Source: Micromonospora halophytica
Lineage (GTDB): Bacteria > Actinomycetota > Actinomycetes > Mycobacteriales > Micromonosporaceae
Direction: 5' to 3'
Assembly (NCBI RefSeq): GCF_900090245.1
Contig: NZ_FMDN01000020.1
Span: 43,844 to 107,843 of the forward strand
DNA length: 64,000 nt
Position 1 is the stretch's first letter, and each line of letters opens with the position of its first letter. The notes beneath the pieces were generated by a model, which did no database searches, was not told where the DNA came from, and was given only the letters and a program-made list of their open reading frames with translations. Below, piece after piece: positions 19,607 through 28,991 of this stretch. The position numbers were made by a program, and so were the translations under genes.

Positions 19607-20854
19607 CAGCTTGCAGTCCGGCGAGGGGGCGCGGAACGCCTCCGCGGCGGGGATGGTCTTGAGCACCTTCACGTAGTCCCACGGCTCGGTGACCTCGGCC
19701 TGCGACTTCACCTGGGCCAGGTACGCGTCGTGCACGACCCGGTGGTCCTCGGCGCGGATCTTGCCGTTGCGCAGGAAGACGTCGTCGACGGTCTTGCCCT
19801 CCAGGCCCTCGACGACGGTGTCGGCGTCGTCGGTGCCGGCGGCCTGCACCGCCTCCAGGTACTGGGTGGCGGCGGAGTAGTTGGCCGCGTGGGCGAAGGT
19901 GGGCCGGGTGCCGGTCTCCTTGGAGAACCGGTCGGCGAACTCCCGGTTGCGCTGGTCGAAGTTCCAGTACCAGGCGTCGGTGTAGGTGGTGCCGGCCAGC
20001 GCCGCCGGGGTCAGCGAGTGGATGTCGGTGAGGAACATCAGCCCCACCGCCAGCCCGACGCCCTTGTCCCGCAGCTTGAACTCGTTGTACTGCTTGACCA
20101 CGTTGACCAGCTCGGCGCCGGCCTGCATGGTGCCGAGCACCTGCGGCTTCGGGTTCAGCGTCGGGGCCTTCAGCAGGAAGGTCGAGTAGTCGCCGCTGGT
20201 GTTCGGGAAGGGCGCGCCGTCCTTACCGACGACCGTGCCGCCCGCCGAGGTGATCGCGGCGGAGAAACTCTTCTCCATGTCCTGACCGAAGGCGTAGTTC
20301 GGGTAGAGGATGTACCAGTTCTTGCCGATCTGCTCGGTGGTGGTCTTCCCGGTGCCGTTGGCCAGCATGTACGTGTCGTACGCCCAGTGGAACGTGTACC
20401 TGTTGCAGCTCTTGCCGGTCAGCTCGGTGGTGGCCGCGCCGATGTTGAAGTAGAGCCGCTTCTTCTCCTTCGCCACGTCGGCGACCTTCAGCGCCGCCGA
20501 CGAGGTGGGCACGTCGAGGATCAGGTCGACGCCCTTGCGGTCGTACATCTCCTGGGCCTTGGCGTTGGCCACGTCCGGCTTGTTCTGGTGGTCGGCGGTC
20601 TCCACGGAGATGTCCTTGGTGACCGCCCGGTCGCCGTGCCTGGCCTTGAAGTCGGCGATGGCCATCTCCACCGCCTGCACCGAGTTGCGCCCGGACAGCT
20701 CCGAGTAGGCCCCGGACTGGTCGTTGAGCACCCCCAGCACGATCTTGTCGCCGGTCAGCTTCTGGTCGCCGTCGGACTGCGGGCCACCGCCGCCGCAGCC
20801 CGCCACCAGCAGCACCGCCGCCGAGGCGGCGGCCACACCCACGCTCTGACGCAT
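19604..20854 (-). CDS. livK: ABC importer substrate-binding lipoprotein (LivK-like)
   Basis: Extracellular binding protein, 416 residues, with a signal sequence and lipobox LLVAGC near residue 20, so it is anchored by a lipidated cysteine. The fold is periplasmic-binding type I (Peripla_BP_6): IVLGVLNDQSGAYSELSG, then PTSSAALKVADVAKEKK and NWYILYPNYAFGQDME. Unusually it sits in the middle of the unit, between livF and livH. The ligand is not clear from sequence. Confidence 0.9.
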   Translation of the reverse strand: MRQSVGVAAASAAVLLVAGCGGGGPQSDGDQKLTGDKIVLGVLNDQSGAYSELSGRNSVQAVEMAIADFKARHGDRAVTKDISVETADHQNKPDVANAKAQEMYDRKGVDLILDVPTSSAALKVADVAKEKKRLYFNIGAATTELTGKSCNRYTFHWAYDTYMLANGTGKTTTEQIGKNWYILYPNYAFGQDMEKSFSAAITSAGGTVVGKDGAPFPNTSGDYSTFLLKAPTLNPKPQVLGTMQAGAELVNVVKQYNEFKLRDKGVGLAVGLMFLTDIHSLTPAALAGTTYTDAWYWNFDQRNREFADRFSKETGTRPTFAHAANYSAATQYLEAVQAAGTDDADTVVEGLEGKTVDDVFLRNGKIRAEDHRVVHDAYLAQVKSQAEVTEPWDYVKVLKTIPAAEAFRAPSPDCKL

Positions 20855-20900
20855 GTCATCCCCTTCGTGCCGCGCACATCGGTGCGGGTCAGCCGTCGAT

Positions 20901-21593
20901 TCAGATGCCGAGGTACGCCAGCAGCTCGCGCTCCCGCGAGCGCACCTCGGAGTTGGCCAACGCCTCCACGACGCGCCCCTCGGCCAGCAGGTAGTGCCGG
21001 TCGGCGACGCCGGTGGCGAAGTGCAGGTTCTGCTCGACCAGCAGCACGGTCACGCCGTGCTGCTTGGCCTCCCGCAGCAGGTCGCCGACCTGCTGCACGA
21101 GCAGCGGCGACAGCCCTTCGGTGGGCTCGTCGCAGAGCAGCAGCCGGGCACCCATCCGCAGCACCCGGGCCAGGGCGAGCATCTGCTGCTCGCCGCCGGA
21201 GAGCATGGTCGCCGCCGAGTCGCGCCGCTGGAACAGGGCGGGGAACGCCTCGTAGATGCGTTCCAGGGGCCACGGGTCGGGACCGACCCGGGGCGGCAGT
21301 GTCAGGTGCTCGGTGACGCTGAGGGTGGCGTACGCGCCACGGTCGTCGGGGACCCAGCCGAGACCGGCCCGCGCCCGCCGGTACGCCGGCAGCCGGCCGA
21401 TGTCCCGCCCGTCCAGCTCGACCGTGCCGCGCTGGCCGGGGTGCAGCCCCATCAGGCAGCGCAGCAGGGTGGACTTGCCGGCGCCGTTGCGCCCGACCAG
21501 GGTGACCACCTCGCCGGCGGCCACGTCCAGGCTCACCTCCCGCAGCACCTGCGCCTCGCCGTACCAGGCGGAGAGGGTGTCAATGCGCAGCAT
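20901..21593 (-). CDS. livF: ABC importer ATPase LivF
   Basis: Second ATP-hydrolysing subunit of the importer, 230 residues. Walker A is GRNGAGKST, the signature LSGGEQQML and Walker B LLLCDEPTEG. The LivF group is recognised by MLRIDTLSAWYGEAQVL and the short length. The start overlaps the end of livG by 14 bases, which suggests coupled translation. Confidence 0.93.
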   Translation of the reverse strand: MLRIDTLSAWYGEAQVLREVSLDVAAGEVVTLVGRNGAGKSTLLRCLMGLHPGQRGTVELDGRDIGRLPAYRRARAGLGWVPDDRGAYATLSVTEHLTLPPRVGPDPWPLERIYEAFPALFQRRDSAATMLSGGEQQMLALARVLRMGARLLLCDEPTEGLSPLLVQQVGDLLREAKQHGVTVLLVEQNLHFATGVADRHYLLAEGRVVEALANSEVRSRERELLAYLGI

Positions 21594-22341
21594 CAGCGGC
21601 TCCCAGGTAGGCGGTGATGACCCGCTCGTCGGCGCGGACCTGCTCGTAGGGGCCCTCGACGAGGACCTTGCCGGCCTGTAGGACGGTGACGGTGTCGGCG
21701 AGCCGGCCGACGACGCTCATGTTGTGCTCGACCAGCACCACCGTGCGTCCCTGCCGAACGGTGGCGATGAGGTCGACGGTGCGGTCGACGTCCTCCAGTC
21801 CCATGCCGGCGGTGGGCTCGTCGAGCAGCAGCACCTTCGGGTCGAGGGCGAGCGCGATGGCCAACTCCAGGGCACGCTTGCGTCCGTAGGCGAGGGCCTC
21901 GGCCGGGGCCTCGGCGAGCGCGGCGAGACCGACCATGTCCAGCAGCTCGTCGGCGCGGTCCCGGTAGCGGCGCATCAGCGTCGCCGAGCGCCAGAACCGC
22001 CAGCCGAGCCCGCTCGGGCTCTGCAACGCCAACTCGACGTGTTCCCGGGCGGACAGCTGCGGGAAGAGGCTGGTGATCTGGAACGAGCGGGCGACGCCGA
22101 GCCGGGCCACCCGCTCCGGCGGCAGGCCGGTGACGTCCCGGCCGGCCAGCGCGATCGTGCCGGCGGTCGGCGGCAGGAAGCCGGTGAGCAGGTTGAACAG
22201 TGTGGTCTTGCCGGCGCCGTTCGGGCCGACCAGGGCGTGCACGCTCTCCGGGGCGATGTCGAGGTCGACGTGGTCGACCGCGCGGAAGCCCCGGAAGTCA
22301 CGGGTCAGTCCGCGCGCCGCCAGCAGCGCTTGCCCGGCCAT
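21580..22341 (-). CDS. livG: ABC importer ATPase LivG
   Basis: First ATP-hydrolysing subunit, 253 residues from the ATG at 22341, which has GGAGG eight bases upstream. A GTG three codons earlier is the alternative. Walker A GPNGAGKTT, Walker B LLLDEPTAGM and the LivG-type ending (VLVEGPYEQVRADERVI) are visible. In place of the usual LSYGQQR-type signature it has AYGRKRALELA. First gene of the unit, so the promoter should lie in 22342-22687. Confidence 0.93.
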   Translation of the reverse strand: MAGQALLAARGLTRDFRGFRAVDHVDLDIAPESVHALVGPNGAGKTTLFNLLTGFLPPTAGTIALAGRDVTGLPPERVARLGVARSFQITSLFPQLSAREHVELALQSPSGLGWRFWRSATLMRRYRDRADELLDMVGLAALAEAPAEALAYGRKRALELAIALALDPKVLLLDEPTAGMGLEDVDRTVDLIATVRQGRTVVLVEHNMSVVGRLADTVTVLQAGKVLVEGPYEQVRADERVITAYLGAADAAH

Positions 22342-22687
22342 CGCCTCCACCTCCGCAGGTCACCCGCGACGGCCGGATCGGTGACCGGGGTCACAGTGCC
22401 GTCGCGTGCAGGAAACCTACGGCGCATGCCGGGAGTCGAGCCATGTCGATCGGGCACACATTCGGACCGGCACGGACGGGCCCGCCCCCCACAGGGACGG
22501 GCCCGTCAGCCCCCGTTGGCGGCCGGCGCAAGGGGTCGACGGCCACCGATGGGTGGCGACATGTGGTGACGCCACCCGCGGCGCGCGGTCCACCGGCCGG
22601 GTCGATACCGGCCGCGGCCACGCGCCATGAAGGTGGACCGATCGGCGGCCGGAAACTCATCGCGGCGCCGGCCGCCCGATCGGCGCC
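22342..22687. other. Intergenic region upstream of livG
   Basis: 346 bases without a convincing gene. It should hold the livG promoter on the minus strand; I see no strong consensus. A perfect 10-bp hairpin (arms 22475-22484 and 22498-22507, GACGGGCCCG) may end transcripts of the aminotransferase gene or protect the livG leader. A minus-strand open frame of 89 residues here has no domain character. Confidence 0.5.
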
Positions 22688-23725
22688 TCAGCCGGTGAGC
22701 GCGTCGAGCGCCAGGTCGACGTCGTCGACGGTCGAGTACAGGTGGAAGGAGGCGCGGACCCGACCGGCGCGCACCGCCGCGCGGACCCCGGCCCGCGCCA
22801 GCTTCTCCTGCGCCCCGGGCACCTCGACGGTCACGATCGCGCTGTCGCCGGGCGGTCGGCCCAGTCCGGCGAGGAACCGGTTAGCCAGCGCGACGTCGTG
22901 GTCGCGGACCGCCGGCAGGCCGATCTCGGCGAGCAGTTCCAGGGCGGGCGCGGCACCGACGTAGCTGAACCAGGCCGGGGAGATGTCGAAGCGACGGGCG
23001 TCGTCGGCCAGCCGCAGCGGCGGGCCGTAGTAGGAGGAGTGCGGGTCGAGGCCCGCGTACCAGCCCGCCGCGTCGGGACGCAGCCGCTCGCGCAGTGCCG
23101 GCGCGAGGTAGCCGAAGGCCGCGCCGCGCGGCGCCATCAACCACTTGTACGCCCCGACGACCACCGCGTCGGCCAGGCCCGCGTCGAACGGCAGCCAGCC
23201 GCACGCCTGGGTGGCGTCCACCACCACCAGGGCGTCGTGCGCGCGGGCCGCGGCGACGACCTTCTCGTACTCGGCGACCGTCCCGTCGGCGGACTGCACC
23301 AGGCTGAACGCCACCAGGTCGGTGCCGGTGTCGATCGCGTCGACCAGCCCGGCCAACGGCACGGTACGAACCTCGACACCGCGCTCGGCCTGCACCAGCC
23401 AGGGGAAGAGGTTGGAGGTGAACTCCACCTCCGGGACCACCACCCGCGCCCCGGCGGGCAGCGCCGCAGCGACCGGGGCGAGCAGCTGCGACACGACGCT
23501 GCCGATGACCACGTCCGCCGCCGGCACACCGACCAGCCCGGCGAAGGCCCTGCGGGACCGCTCGGCCGTCTCCCCCCACGGCTCCCAGGAGGTACGCCCC
23601 ACCCGCCAGTCCGCGAGGGCGTCCTGCACCGCCGTCCAGGCCGGCTCAGGGGGCAGCCCGTAGCTGGCGGTGTTCAGCCAACCGGGCTCCGGCTGCCACA
23701 GCTTCTGCGCCTGCTCCAGTTCCAT
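22688..23725 (-). CDS. Class V aminotransferase / cysteine desulfurase-fold protein
   Basis: PLP-dependent enzyme of 345 residues, starting MELEQAQKLWQPEPGW; the longer frame upstream is not conserved-looking. PLP-binding features include VVVDATQACGW and the lysine in AYKWLMAPRG. The small C-terminal domain ends HLYSTVDDVDLALDAL. Members act as cysteine desulfurases, kynureninase- or isopenicillin-epimerase-like enzymes; no Fe-S genes adjoin, so the reaction is uncertain. It is divergent from the SPFH gene. Confidence 0.85.
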   Translation of the reverse strand: MELEQAQKLWQPEPGWLNTASYGLPPEPAWTAVQDALADWRVGRTSWEPWGETAERSRRAFAGLVGVPAADVVIGSVVSQLLAPVAAALPAGARVVVPEVEFTSNLFPWLVQAERGVEVRTVPLAGLVDAIDTGTDLVAFSLVQSADGTVAEYEKVVAAARAHDALVVVDATQACGWLPFDAGLADAVVVGAYKWLMAPRGAAFGYLAPALRERLRPDAAGWYAGLDPHSSYYGPPLRLADDARRFDISPAWFSYVGAAPALELLAEIGLPAVRDHDVALANRFLAGLGRPPGDSAIVTVEVPGAQEKLARAGVRAAVRAGRVRASFHLYSTVDDVDLALDALTG

Positions 23726-23889
23726 GCGGCCGACGCTAGCCGCTCCCCCGGTGGCGGCGTCAGCGCCAATCCCGGCGTCGTGGCCCAGGTCGCCGCCGAC
23801 GGTGGCCCGAACCCGGGCCTGGTCAGCCTTGACATGCTGCCCTAGGTTGGTGATCCACATCGTGACGACCTGTGAAAAGGTGATGCAGC

Positions 23890-24750
23890 GTGCCGGTCGG
23901 CTTCTCACTCGCCGTCATTCTCGCAATCGGGCTGGCGATCTCCGGCGCGGTGGCGGCCATCGCCCGGAACCAAGGCGTCAAGCAGGTGTCCCGGCTGGTC
24001 GCGCTCGGTTGCCTGGCCGGGGCGCTGGTCTTCACCGTAGGGTCGAGCGCACACTCCGTGCCGATCCGCTCAGTCGGGATCGTCACCAGTTTCAACAAGC
24101 CGACCGGCAAGGTGACCGGCTCCGGTCTGAAGTGGGTCGCGCCCTGGCAGAAGGTCGGCGAGTGGGACGCCGGCCGGCAGAAGTACGACCACATCGGCGG
24201 CGACCAGTGTGTTCGGGTCCGTACCGGCACCCTCGCCGACGCCTGCGTGGAGGTGCTGATCGAGTGGCAGGTCAAGCCTGAGAACGCGCCGAAGCAGTTC
24301 ATGGACTACAAGGGCGACTTCGAGAGCTTCCGGGGCCAACGGGTGGGTGTGCAGCTCGACAGCGCCGTCAACGACGCTTTCGCCGTGTACAACCCGCTGG
24401 AGAAGATCGACGCCCGGACGGGCAACCTGAACGTCGACCTCAAGCCCTTCGCCGAAAAGGTACGGGGCAACGCCGAGGCGCGGCTCTCCGGCGACGTCGA
24501 CGTCCTCTCCGTGACCATCACCCGGGTCAACCACGACGAGAAGACCGAGGGCAACATCAAGGTCTTCCAGGACAAGCTCGCGCAGACCCGCAACCTCGAA
24601 CAGGACCGGAAGAACGCCGACATCCAGAAGCAGATCACCGAGACCAACGCCAAGGTCGACAAGGTGTCCCGCTGCCTGGAGATCGCGGAGAAGAACGGCA
24701 GCAGCCCCGGGCTGTGCATCAACCCGGGGATCGTGACCGGGGGCAAGTGA
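23890..24750 (+). CDS. SPFH/band 7 domain membrane protein
   Basis: A 286-residue protein from a GTG start (VPVGFSLAVILAIG) with AAAAGG upstream. Two N-terminal hydrophobic segments (about 3-25 and 35-53) are followed by an SPFH domain: IVTSFNKPTGKVTGSGLKWV, CVRVRTGTLADACVEVLIEW and a helical C-part (LAQTRNLEQDRKNADIQKQI). It ends with a small cysteine-bearing tail. Such proteins form membrane scaffolds or microdomains. The usual NfeD partner is not seen. Function here is unknown. Confidence 0.8.
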   Translation: MPVGFSLAVILAIGLAISGAVAAIARNQGVKQVSRLVALGCLAGALVFTVGSSAHSVPIRSVGIVTSFNKPTGKVTGSGLKWVAPWQKVGEWDAGRQKYDHIGGDQCVRVRTGTLADACVEVLIEWQVKPENAPKQFMDYKGDFESFRGQRVGVQLDSAVNDAFAVYNPLEKIDARTGNLNVDLKPFAEKVRGNAEARLSGDVDVLSVTITRVNHDEKTEGNIKVFQDKLAQTRNLEQDRKNADIQKQITETNAKVDKVSRCLEIAEKNGSSPGLCINPGIVTGGK

Positions 24751-24808
24751 CGACCGAACGAAGCGGTCGGCACCTACGGCGGCCAGCAGGACCCGCCGGC
24801 CGCCGACC

Positions 24809-24839
24809 CGCGACCACGGGGCTGCTGCCCGCGGTCGCG
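24809..24839. terminator. Hairpin between the SPFH gene and dnaE
   Basis: Arms 24809-24820 and 24828-24839 pair with one wobble. The hairpin lies between two convergent genes and can serve both. Confidence 0.55.
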
Positions 24840-24852
24840 CGGCGATCCCGCG

Positions 24853-27800
24853 TCAGCTGACGTTGGCCGGGCCGAGGACGCTCTTCAGGTCGCCCATCAG
24901 CGCGGTCGTCGGGGCGACCCGGAACGGTCCGAGGCGCAGGGTGGTGGTCTTGCCGCCGTTGAGGAGCTTGACGTGGACCTCGGTGTCGCCGGGGTGCAGC
25001 ACCAGGGTTTCCTTGAGCCGTTCGACCAGCGGCGGCGTACACCGGTGCACCGGGATGGTGAGGGTGACCGGTTTGTTGGCCGGGTTGCTGCTGATGTCGG
25101 GCATGGACATGTCCATGGCCATGATGCGCGGGGTGTCGTCGCGGCGGTCGACGCGGCCCTTGACCACCACGATGGCGTCCTCGGCGATGTACTGGCCGAT
25201 CACCTCGTAGGTGTTGGGGAAGAAGAGGGTCTCCACGCCGCCGGCGAGGTCTTCCAGGGTGGCCGAGGCCCAGGCCCGACCCTGTTTGGTGACCCGGCGC
25301 TGCACGCCGGAGAGGATGCCGGCGAGGGTGACCACCGCGCCGTCGGGCACGGTGCCCTCCTCCGACAACACGGCGATGGTGCAGTCCGCCGCCGCGCCCA
25401 GGACGTGCTCCAGGCCGAAGAGTGGGTGGTCGGAGACGTACAGGCCGAGCATCTCGCGTTCGAAGGCGAGCTTGTCGCGCTTGTCCCACTCGCTGTCGCC
25501 GATGGTCGGCATGACGGTGGTGCTGCCGCCGGTGTCGGCGTCGCCGAAGCCCGTGCCGAAGAGGTCGTACTGGCCGACGGCCTCCTTGCGCTTGACGTCG
25601 GCGTACGCGTCGATGGCGTCGGCGTGCACGGCGAGCAGGCCCTTGCGGGGGTGCCCCATCGAGTCGAACGCGCCGGCCTTGATCAGTGATTCGATGGTCT
25701 TCTTGTTGCAGACCACCGCGTCGACCTTGGACAGGAAGTCGTAGAAGTCGGCGTACTCGCCCTTCTCCTGACGGCACCGCATGATCGAGGCGACCACGTT
25801 CGCGCCGACGTTGCGCACCGCGGCCAGGCCGAAACGGATGTCCTTGCCGACCGGGGTGAACGGCCCGGCCGAGGTGTTGACGTCCGGCGGCAGGACCTGG
25901 ATGCGCATCCGGCGGCACTCGGACAGGTAGAGCGCCATCTTGTCCTTGTCGTCGCCCACCGAGGTGAGCAGCCCCGCCATGTACTCGGCCGGGTAGTGCG
26001 CCTTCAGGTACGCCGTCCAGTACGACACCAGCCCGTACGCGGCGGAGTGCGCCTTGTTGAAGGCGTACCCGGCGAACGGGACCAGGACGTCCCACACCGC
26101 CTGGATGGCCTCGTCGGAGTAGCCGCGCTCGCGGCAGCCGTCCCGGAACGGGATGAACTCCTTGTCGAGGATCTCCTTCTTCTTCTTGCCCATCGCGCGG
26201 CGCAGCAGGTCCGCCTGGCCGAGCGTGTAACCGGCGAGGATCTGCGCGGCGCGCTGCACCTGCTCCTGGTAGACGATCAGGCCGTGGGTCGGCGCCAGGA
26301 TCTCCCGCAGCGGCTCCTCCAGCTCCGGGTGGATCGGGGTGATCTCCTGCAGGCCGTTCTTGCGCAGCGCGTAGTTGGTGTGCGAGTCCACGCCCATCGG
26401 GCCGGGCCGGTACAACGCCAGGACGGCGGAGATGTCCTCGAAGTTGTCCGGCTTCATCATCCGCAGCAGCGAGCGCATCGGCCCACCGTCGAGCTGGAAG
26501 ACGCCGAGGGTGTCGCCCCGGGCCAGCAGTTCGTAGGCGGCCTTGTCGTCCAGCGGCAACCCCAGCAGGTCCAGCTTCTCGCCGTGGTTGAGCTCGATGT
26601 TCTTGACCGCGTCGTCGATGATCGTCAGGTTGCGCAGGCCGAGGAAGTCCATCTTCAACAGCCCGAGCGACTCACACGTCGGGTAGTCGAACTGGGTGAT
26701 GATCGCCCCGTCGGCGTCGCGGCGCATCAGCGGGATGTGCTCGATGATCGGCTCGGCGGACATGATGACGCCGGCGGCGTGCACGCCGGTCTGCCGGATC
26801 AGCCCCTCGATGCCCTTGGCCGTGTCGATGACCTTGCGCACGTCCGGGTCCGACTCGTACAGGCCCCGGATCTCGCCGGCCTCGGCGTAGCGCGGGTGCT
26901 TCGGATCGAAGATGCCGGTGAGCGGGATGTCCTTGCCCATCACCGCCGGCGGCATCGCCTTGGTGATCCGGTCACCCACCGCGTAGGGGAAGCCGAGCAC
27001 CCGGGCCGAGTCCTTGATCGCCGCCTTCGCCTTGATCGTGCCGAAGGTCGCGATCTGGGCTACCTTGTCCTCGCCCCACTTCTCGGTGACGTACTTGATC
27101 ACCTCACCGCGCCGACGCTCGTCGAAGTCGATGTCGACATCCGGCATCGAGACCCGCTCGGGGTTGAGGAACCGCTCGAAGATCAGCCCGTGCGGGATCG
27201 GATCGAGGTCGGTGATGCCCAGCGCGTACGCGACCAACGAGCCGGCGGCCGAGCCACGACCCGGACCCACCGCGATGCCCTGGCTCTTCGCCCACTGGAT
27301 GAAGTCGGCGACCACGAGGAAGTACGACGGGAAACCCATCTGGTTGATGACGCCCAGCTCGTACTCCGCCTGCACGACGTGACCCTCGGGGATCCCGCCC
27401 GGGTAGCGACGGGCCAGCCCGGCGAACGTCTCCTTGCGGAACCAGGACTCCTCGGTCTCCCCCTCCGGCACCGGGAAGCGCGGCATCAGGTTGCGGAACT
27501 CGAACATCCCCTTCGGGTCGACCTTCTCGGCGACCAGCAGGGTGTTGCGGCAGCCCTGCTGCCACAGTTCGGAGGAGTCGACCGCGCGCATCTGCTCGGC
27601 GGACTTGACGAAGTAGCCGCCGCCCTCGAAGCGGAACCGGTTCGGGTCGTCGATGTTGCTGCCGGTCTGCACGCAGAGCAGCACGTCGTGCGCGGTGGCC
27701 TGGGCCTCGTGGGTGTAGTGCGAGTCGTTGGTGACCACCGGCGGGATGTCCAGCTTGCGGGCGATCTCGACGAGCCCGTCACGGACCCGGCGCTCGATCT

Positions 27801-28386
27801 CGAGGCCGTGGTCCATGATCTCCAGGAAGTAGTTCTCCTTGCCGAAGATGTCCTGGTAGCTCGCGGCCACCTTCAGCGCCTCGTCGAACTGGCCCAGCCG
27901 CAGCCGGGTCTGCACCGCGCCGGACGGGCAGCCCGTGGTCGCCATGATCCCCTCGGCGTGCTCGGCGATCAGCTCCATGTCCATCCGGGGCCACTTGACG
28001 TAGTGGCCCTCCATGGAGGCGCGCGAGTTGAGGGTGAAGAGGTTCTTCAGGCCCGTGGCGTTGCGGGCCCACATGGTCTTGTGGGTGATCGCGCCGTTAC
28101 CGGAGACGTCGTCGCTCTTCTGCTCCGGCCGACCCCACTTGACCCGCGCCTTGTGGTAGCGCGACTCCGGCGCCACGTACGCCTCGACGCCCAGGATCGG
28201 GGTGATCCCGGCGGCCATCGCCTGGTTGTAGAAGTCGTTCGCGCCGTGCATGTTGCCGTGGTCGGTGATCGCCACCGCCGGCATGCCGAGCCGGTTGGCC
28301 TCGGCGAAGAGGTCCTTGAGCCGGGCCGCCCCGTCGAGCATCGAGTACTCGGTGTGTACGTGCAGATGCGCGAACGAATCGCCCAT
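24853..28386 (-). CDS. dnaE: DNA polymerase III alpha subunit DnaE (replicative)
   Basis: Replicative polymerase subunit, 1177 residues, close to the 1184 of mycobacterial DnaE1. It starts with the PHP domain (FAHLHVHTEYSMLDGAA, AITDHGNMHG, VTNDSHYTHE). The polymerase core carries VGPGRGSAAGSLV and the catalytic MPDVDIDFDERRR. Later come fingers, a tandem helix-hairpin-helix region and an OB domain (VVTLAGILSGVQRRVTKQG). The intact PHP residues fit a proofreading-capable DnaE1. The gene stands alone on its strand. Confidence 0.96.
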   Translation of the reverse strand: MGDSFAHLHVHTEYSMLDGAARLKDLFAEANRLGMPAVAITDHGNMHGANDFYNQAMAAGITPILGVEAYVAPESRYHKARVKWGRPEQKSDDVSGNGAITHKTMWARNATGLKNLFTLNSRASMEGHYVKWPRMDMELIAEHAEGIMATTGCPSGAVQTRLRLGQFDEALKVAASYQDIFGKENYFLEIMDHGLEIERRVRDGLVEIARKLDIPPVVTNDSHYTHEAQATAHDVLLCVQTGSNIDDPNRFRFEGGGYFVKSAEQMRAVDSSELWQQGCRNTLLVAEKVDPKGMFEFRNLMPRFPVPEGETEESWFRKETFAGLARRYPGGIPEGHVVQAEYELGVINQMGFPSYFLVVADFIQWAKSQGIAVGPGRGSAAGSLVAYALGITDLDPIPHGLIFERFLNPERVSMPDVDIDFDERRRGEVIKYVTEKWGEDKVAQIATFGTIKAKAAIKDSARVLGFPYAVGDRITKAMPPAVMGKDIPLTGIFDPKHPRYAEAGEIRGLYESDPDVRKVIDTAKGIEGLIRQTGVHAAGVIMSAEPIIEHIPLMRRDADGAIITQFDYPTCESLGLLKMDFLGLRNLTIIDDAVKNIELNHGEKLDLLGLPLDDKAAYELLARGDTLGVFQLDGGPMRSLLRMMKPDNFEDISAVLALYRPGPMGVDSHTNYALRKNGLQEITPIHPELEEPLREILAPTHGLIVYQEQVQRAAQILAGYTLGQADLLRRAMGKKKKEILDKEFIPFRDGCRERGYSDEAIQAVWDVLVPFAGYAFNKAHSAAYGLVSYWTAYLKAHYPAEYMAGLLTSVGDDKDKMALYLSECRRMRIQVLPPDVNTSAGPFTPVGKDIRFGLAAVRNVGANVVASIMRCRQEKGEYADFYDFLSKVDAVVCNKKTIESLIKAGAFDSMGHPRKGLLAVHADAIDAYADVKRKEAVGQYDLFGTGFGDADTGGSTTVMPTIGDSEWDKRDKLAFEREMLGLYVSDHPLFGLEHVLGAAADCTIAVLSEEGTVPDGAVVTLAGILSGVQRRVTKQGRAWASATLEDLAGGVETLFFPNTYEVIGQYIAEDAIVVVKGRVDRRDDTPRIMAMDMSMPDISSNPANKPVTLTIPVHRCTPPLVERLKETLVLHPGDTEVHVKLLNGGKTTTLRLGPFRVAPTTALMGDLKSVLGPANVS

Positions 28387-28612
28387 GCGTGGCGCCCCCC
28401 GGGGTGTGGATCAAGGCTGCGTCGGATTCGACCGGCCCACCCTACCGAGGTGCCCTGCAGGGCTCCACCGTCCGCGCCGGGGCGGTGGCACGAGTCTCTC
28501 GACGCGACCGGATCCGCCCTGTCACCTCGGCGACCGGTCACACCGGGGCCGCGACGAAGCGGGCAGCGGACGGTCGCCTCCGGGCGCGTCGCGACTGCGG
28601 CAGTGGTGTGCC

Positions 28613-28642
28613 ATACCAATAGTGTGTGCCGCACGGTATAGT
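28613..28642 (+). promoter_or_regulatory. Possible padR promoter and operator
   Basis: TATAGT (28637-28642) is a good -10 and would start transcription at about the ATG (28650), giving a leaderless message. A dyad ATACC-N17-GGTAT (28613-28639) overlaps it, and PadR proteins often bind ATAC/GTAT dyads, so this may be an autoregulatory site. Confidence 0.45.
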
Positions 28643-28649
28643 GCGAAGC

Positions 28650-28991
28650 ATGGTTAGCGACGAGATCCTGCGGACCCACCTCCAGGAGTTGCGCCGCGGC
28701 ACCGTCGTGGTGGCGAGCCTGGTCGCCCTGCGTCACCCCGACTACGGCTACGCGCTGCTGCAGCGCCTGACCGCACACGGCTTCCCGGTCGACGCCAACA
28801 CGCTGTACCCGCTGCTGCGCCGGTTGGAGGAGCAGGGGTTGCTGACCAGCGAGTGGAACACCGAGGAGAGCCGGCCGCGCAAGTTCTACCGGACCAGTGC
28901 CGACGGTGAGGCGGTCCTGGCACGCCTGCTCGACGACCTCGCCGCCGTGCAGACCTCCGTCACCGGGCTTATCGAAGGAGCCAAGCGATGA
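28650..28991 (+). CDS. PadR-family transcriptional regulator
   Basis: A 113-residue PadR protein starting MVSDEILRTHLQELRRG. The winged helix is typical: YGYALLQRLTAHGFPVDANTLYPLLRRLEEQGLL, then the wing with ESRPRKFYRTSADGE and a final helix for dimerisation. A start eight codons upstream (28626) has no ribosome site. Its stop overlaps the next start by four bases, so it is made together with the HAAS membrane protein, a frequent pairing. Confidence 0.93.
   Translation: MVSDEILRTHLQELRRGTVVVASLVALRHPDYGYALLQRLTAHGFPVDANTLYPLLRRLEEQGLLTSEWNTEESRPRKFYRTSADGEAVLARLLDDLAAVQTSVTGLIEGAKR

Noticed and set aside
22391..22660. Possible 89-residue gene on the minus strand upstream of livG
   Set aside because: No domain, no ribosome site; proline/glycine-rich shadow character.
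25996..28641. An open frame of 881 codons on the plus strand
   Set aside because: Exactly antisense to dnaE; composition (R/G/V/D/L repeats) is that of a GC-rich shadow frame.
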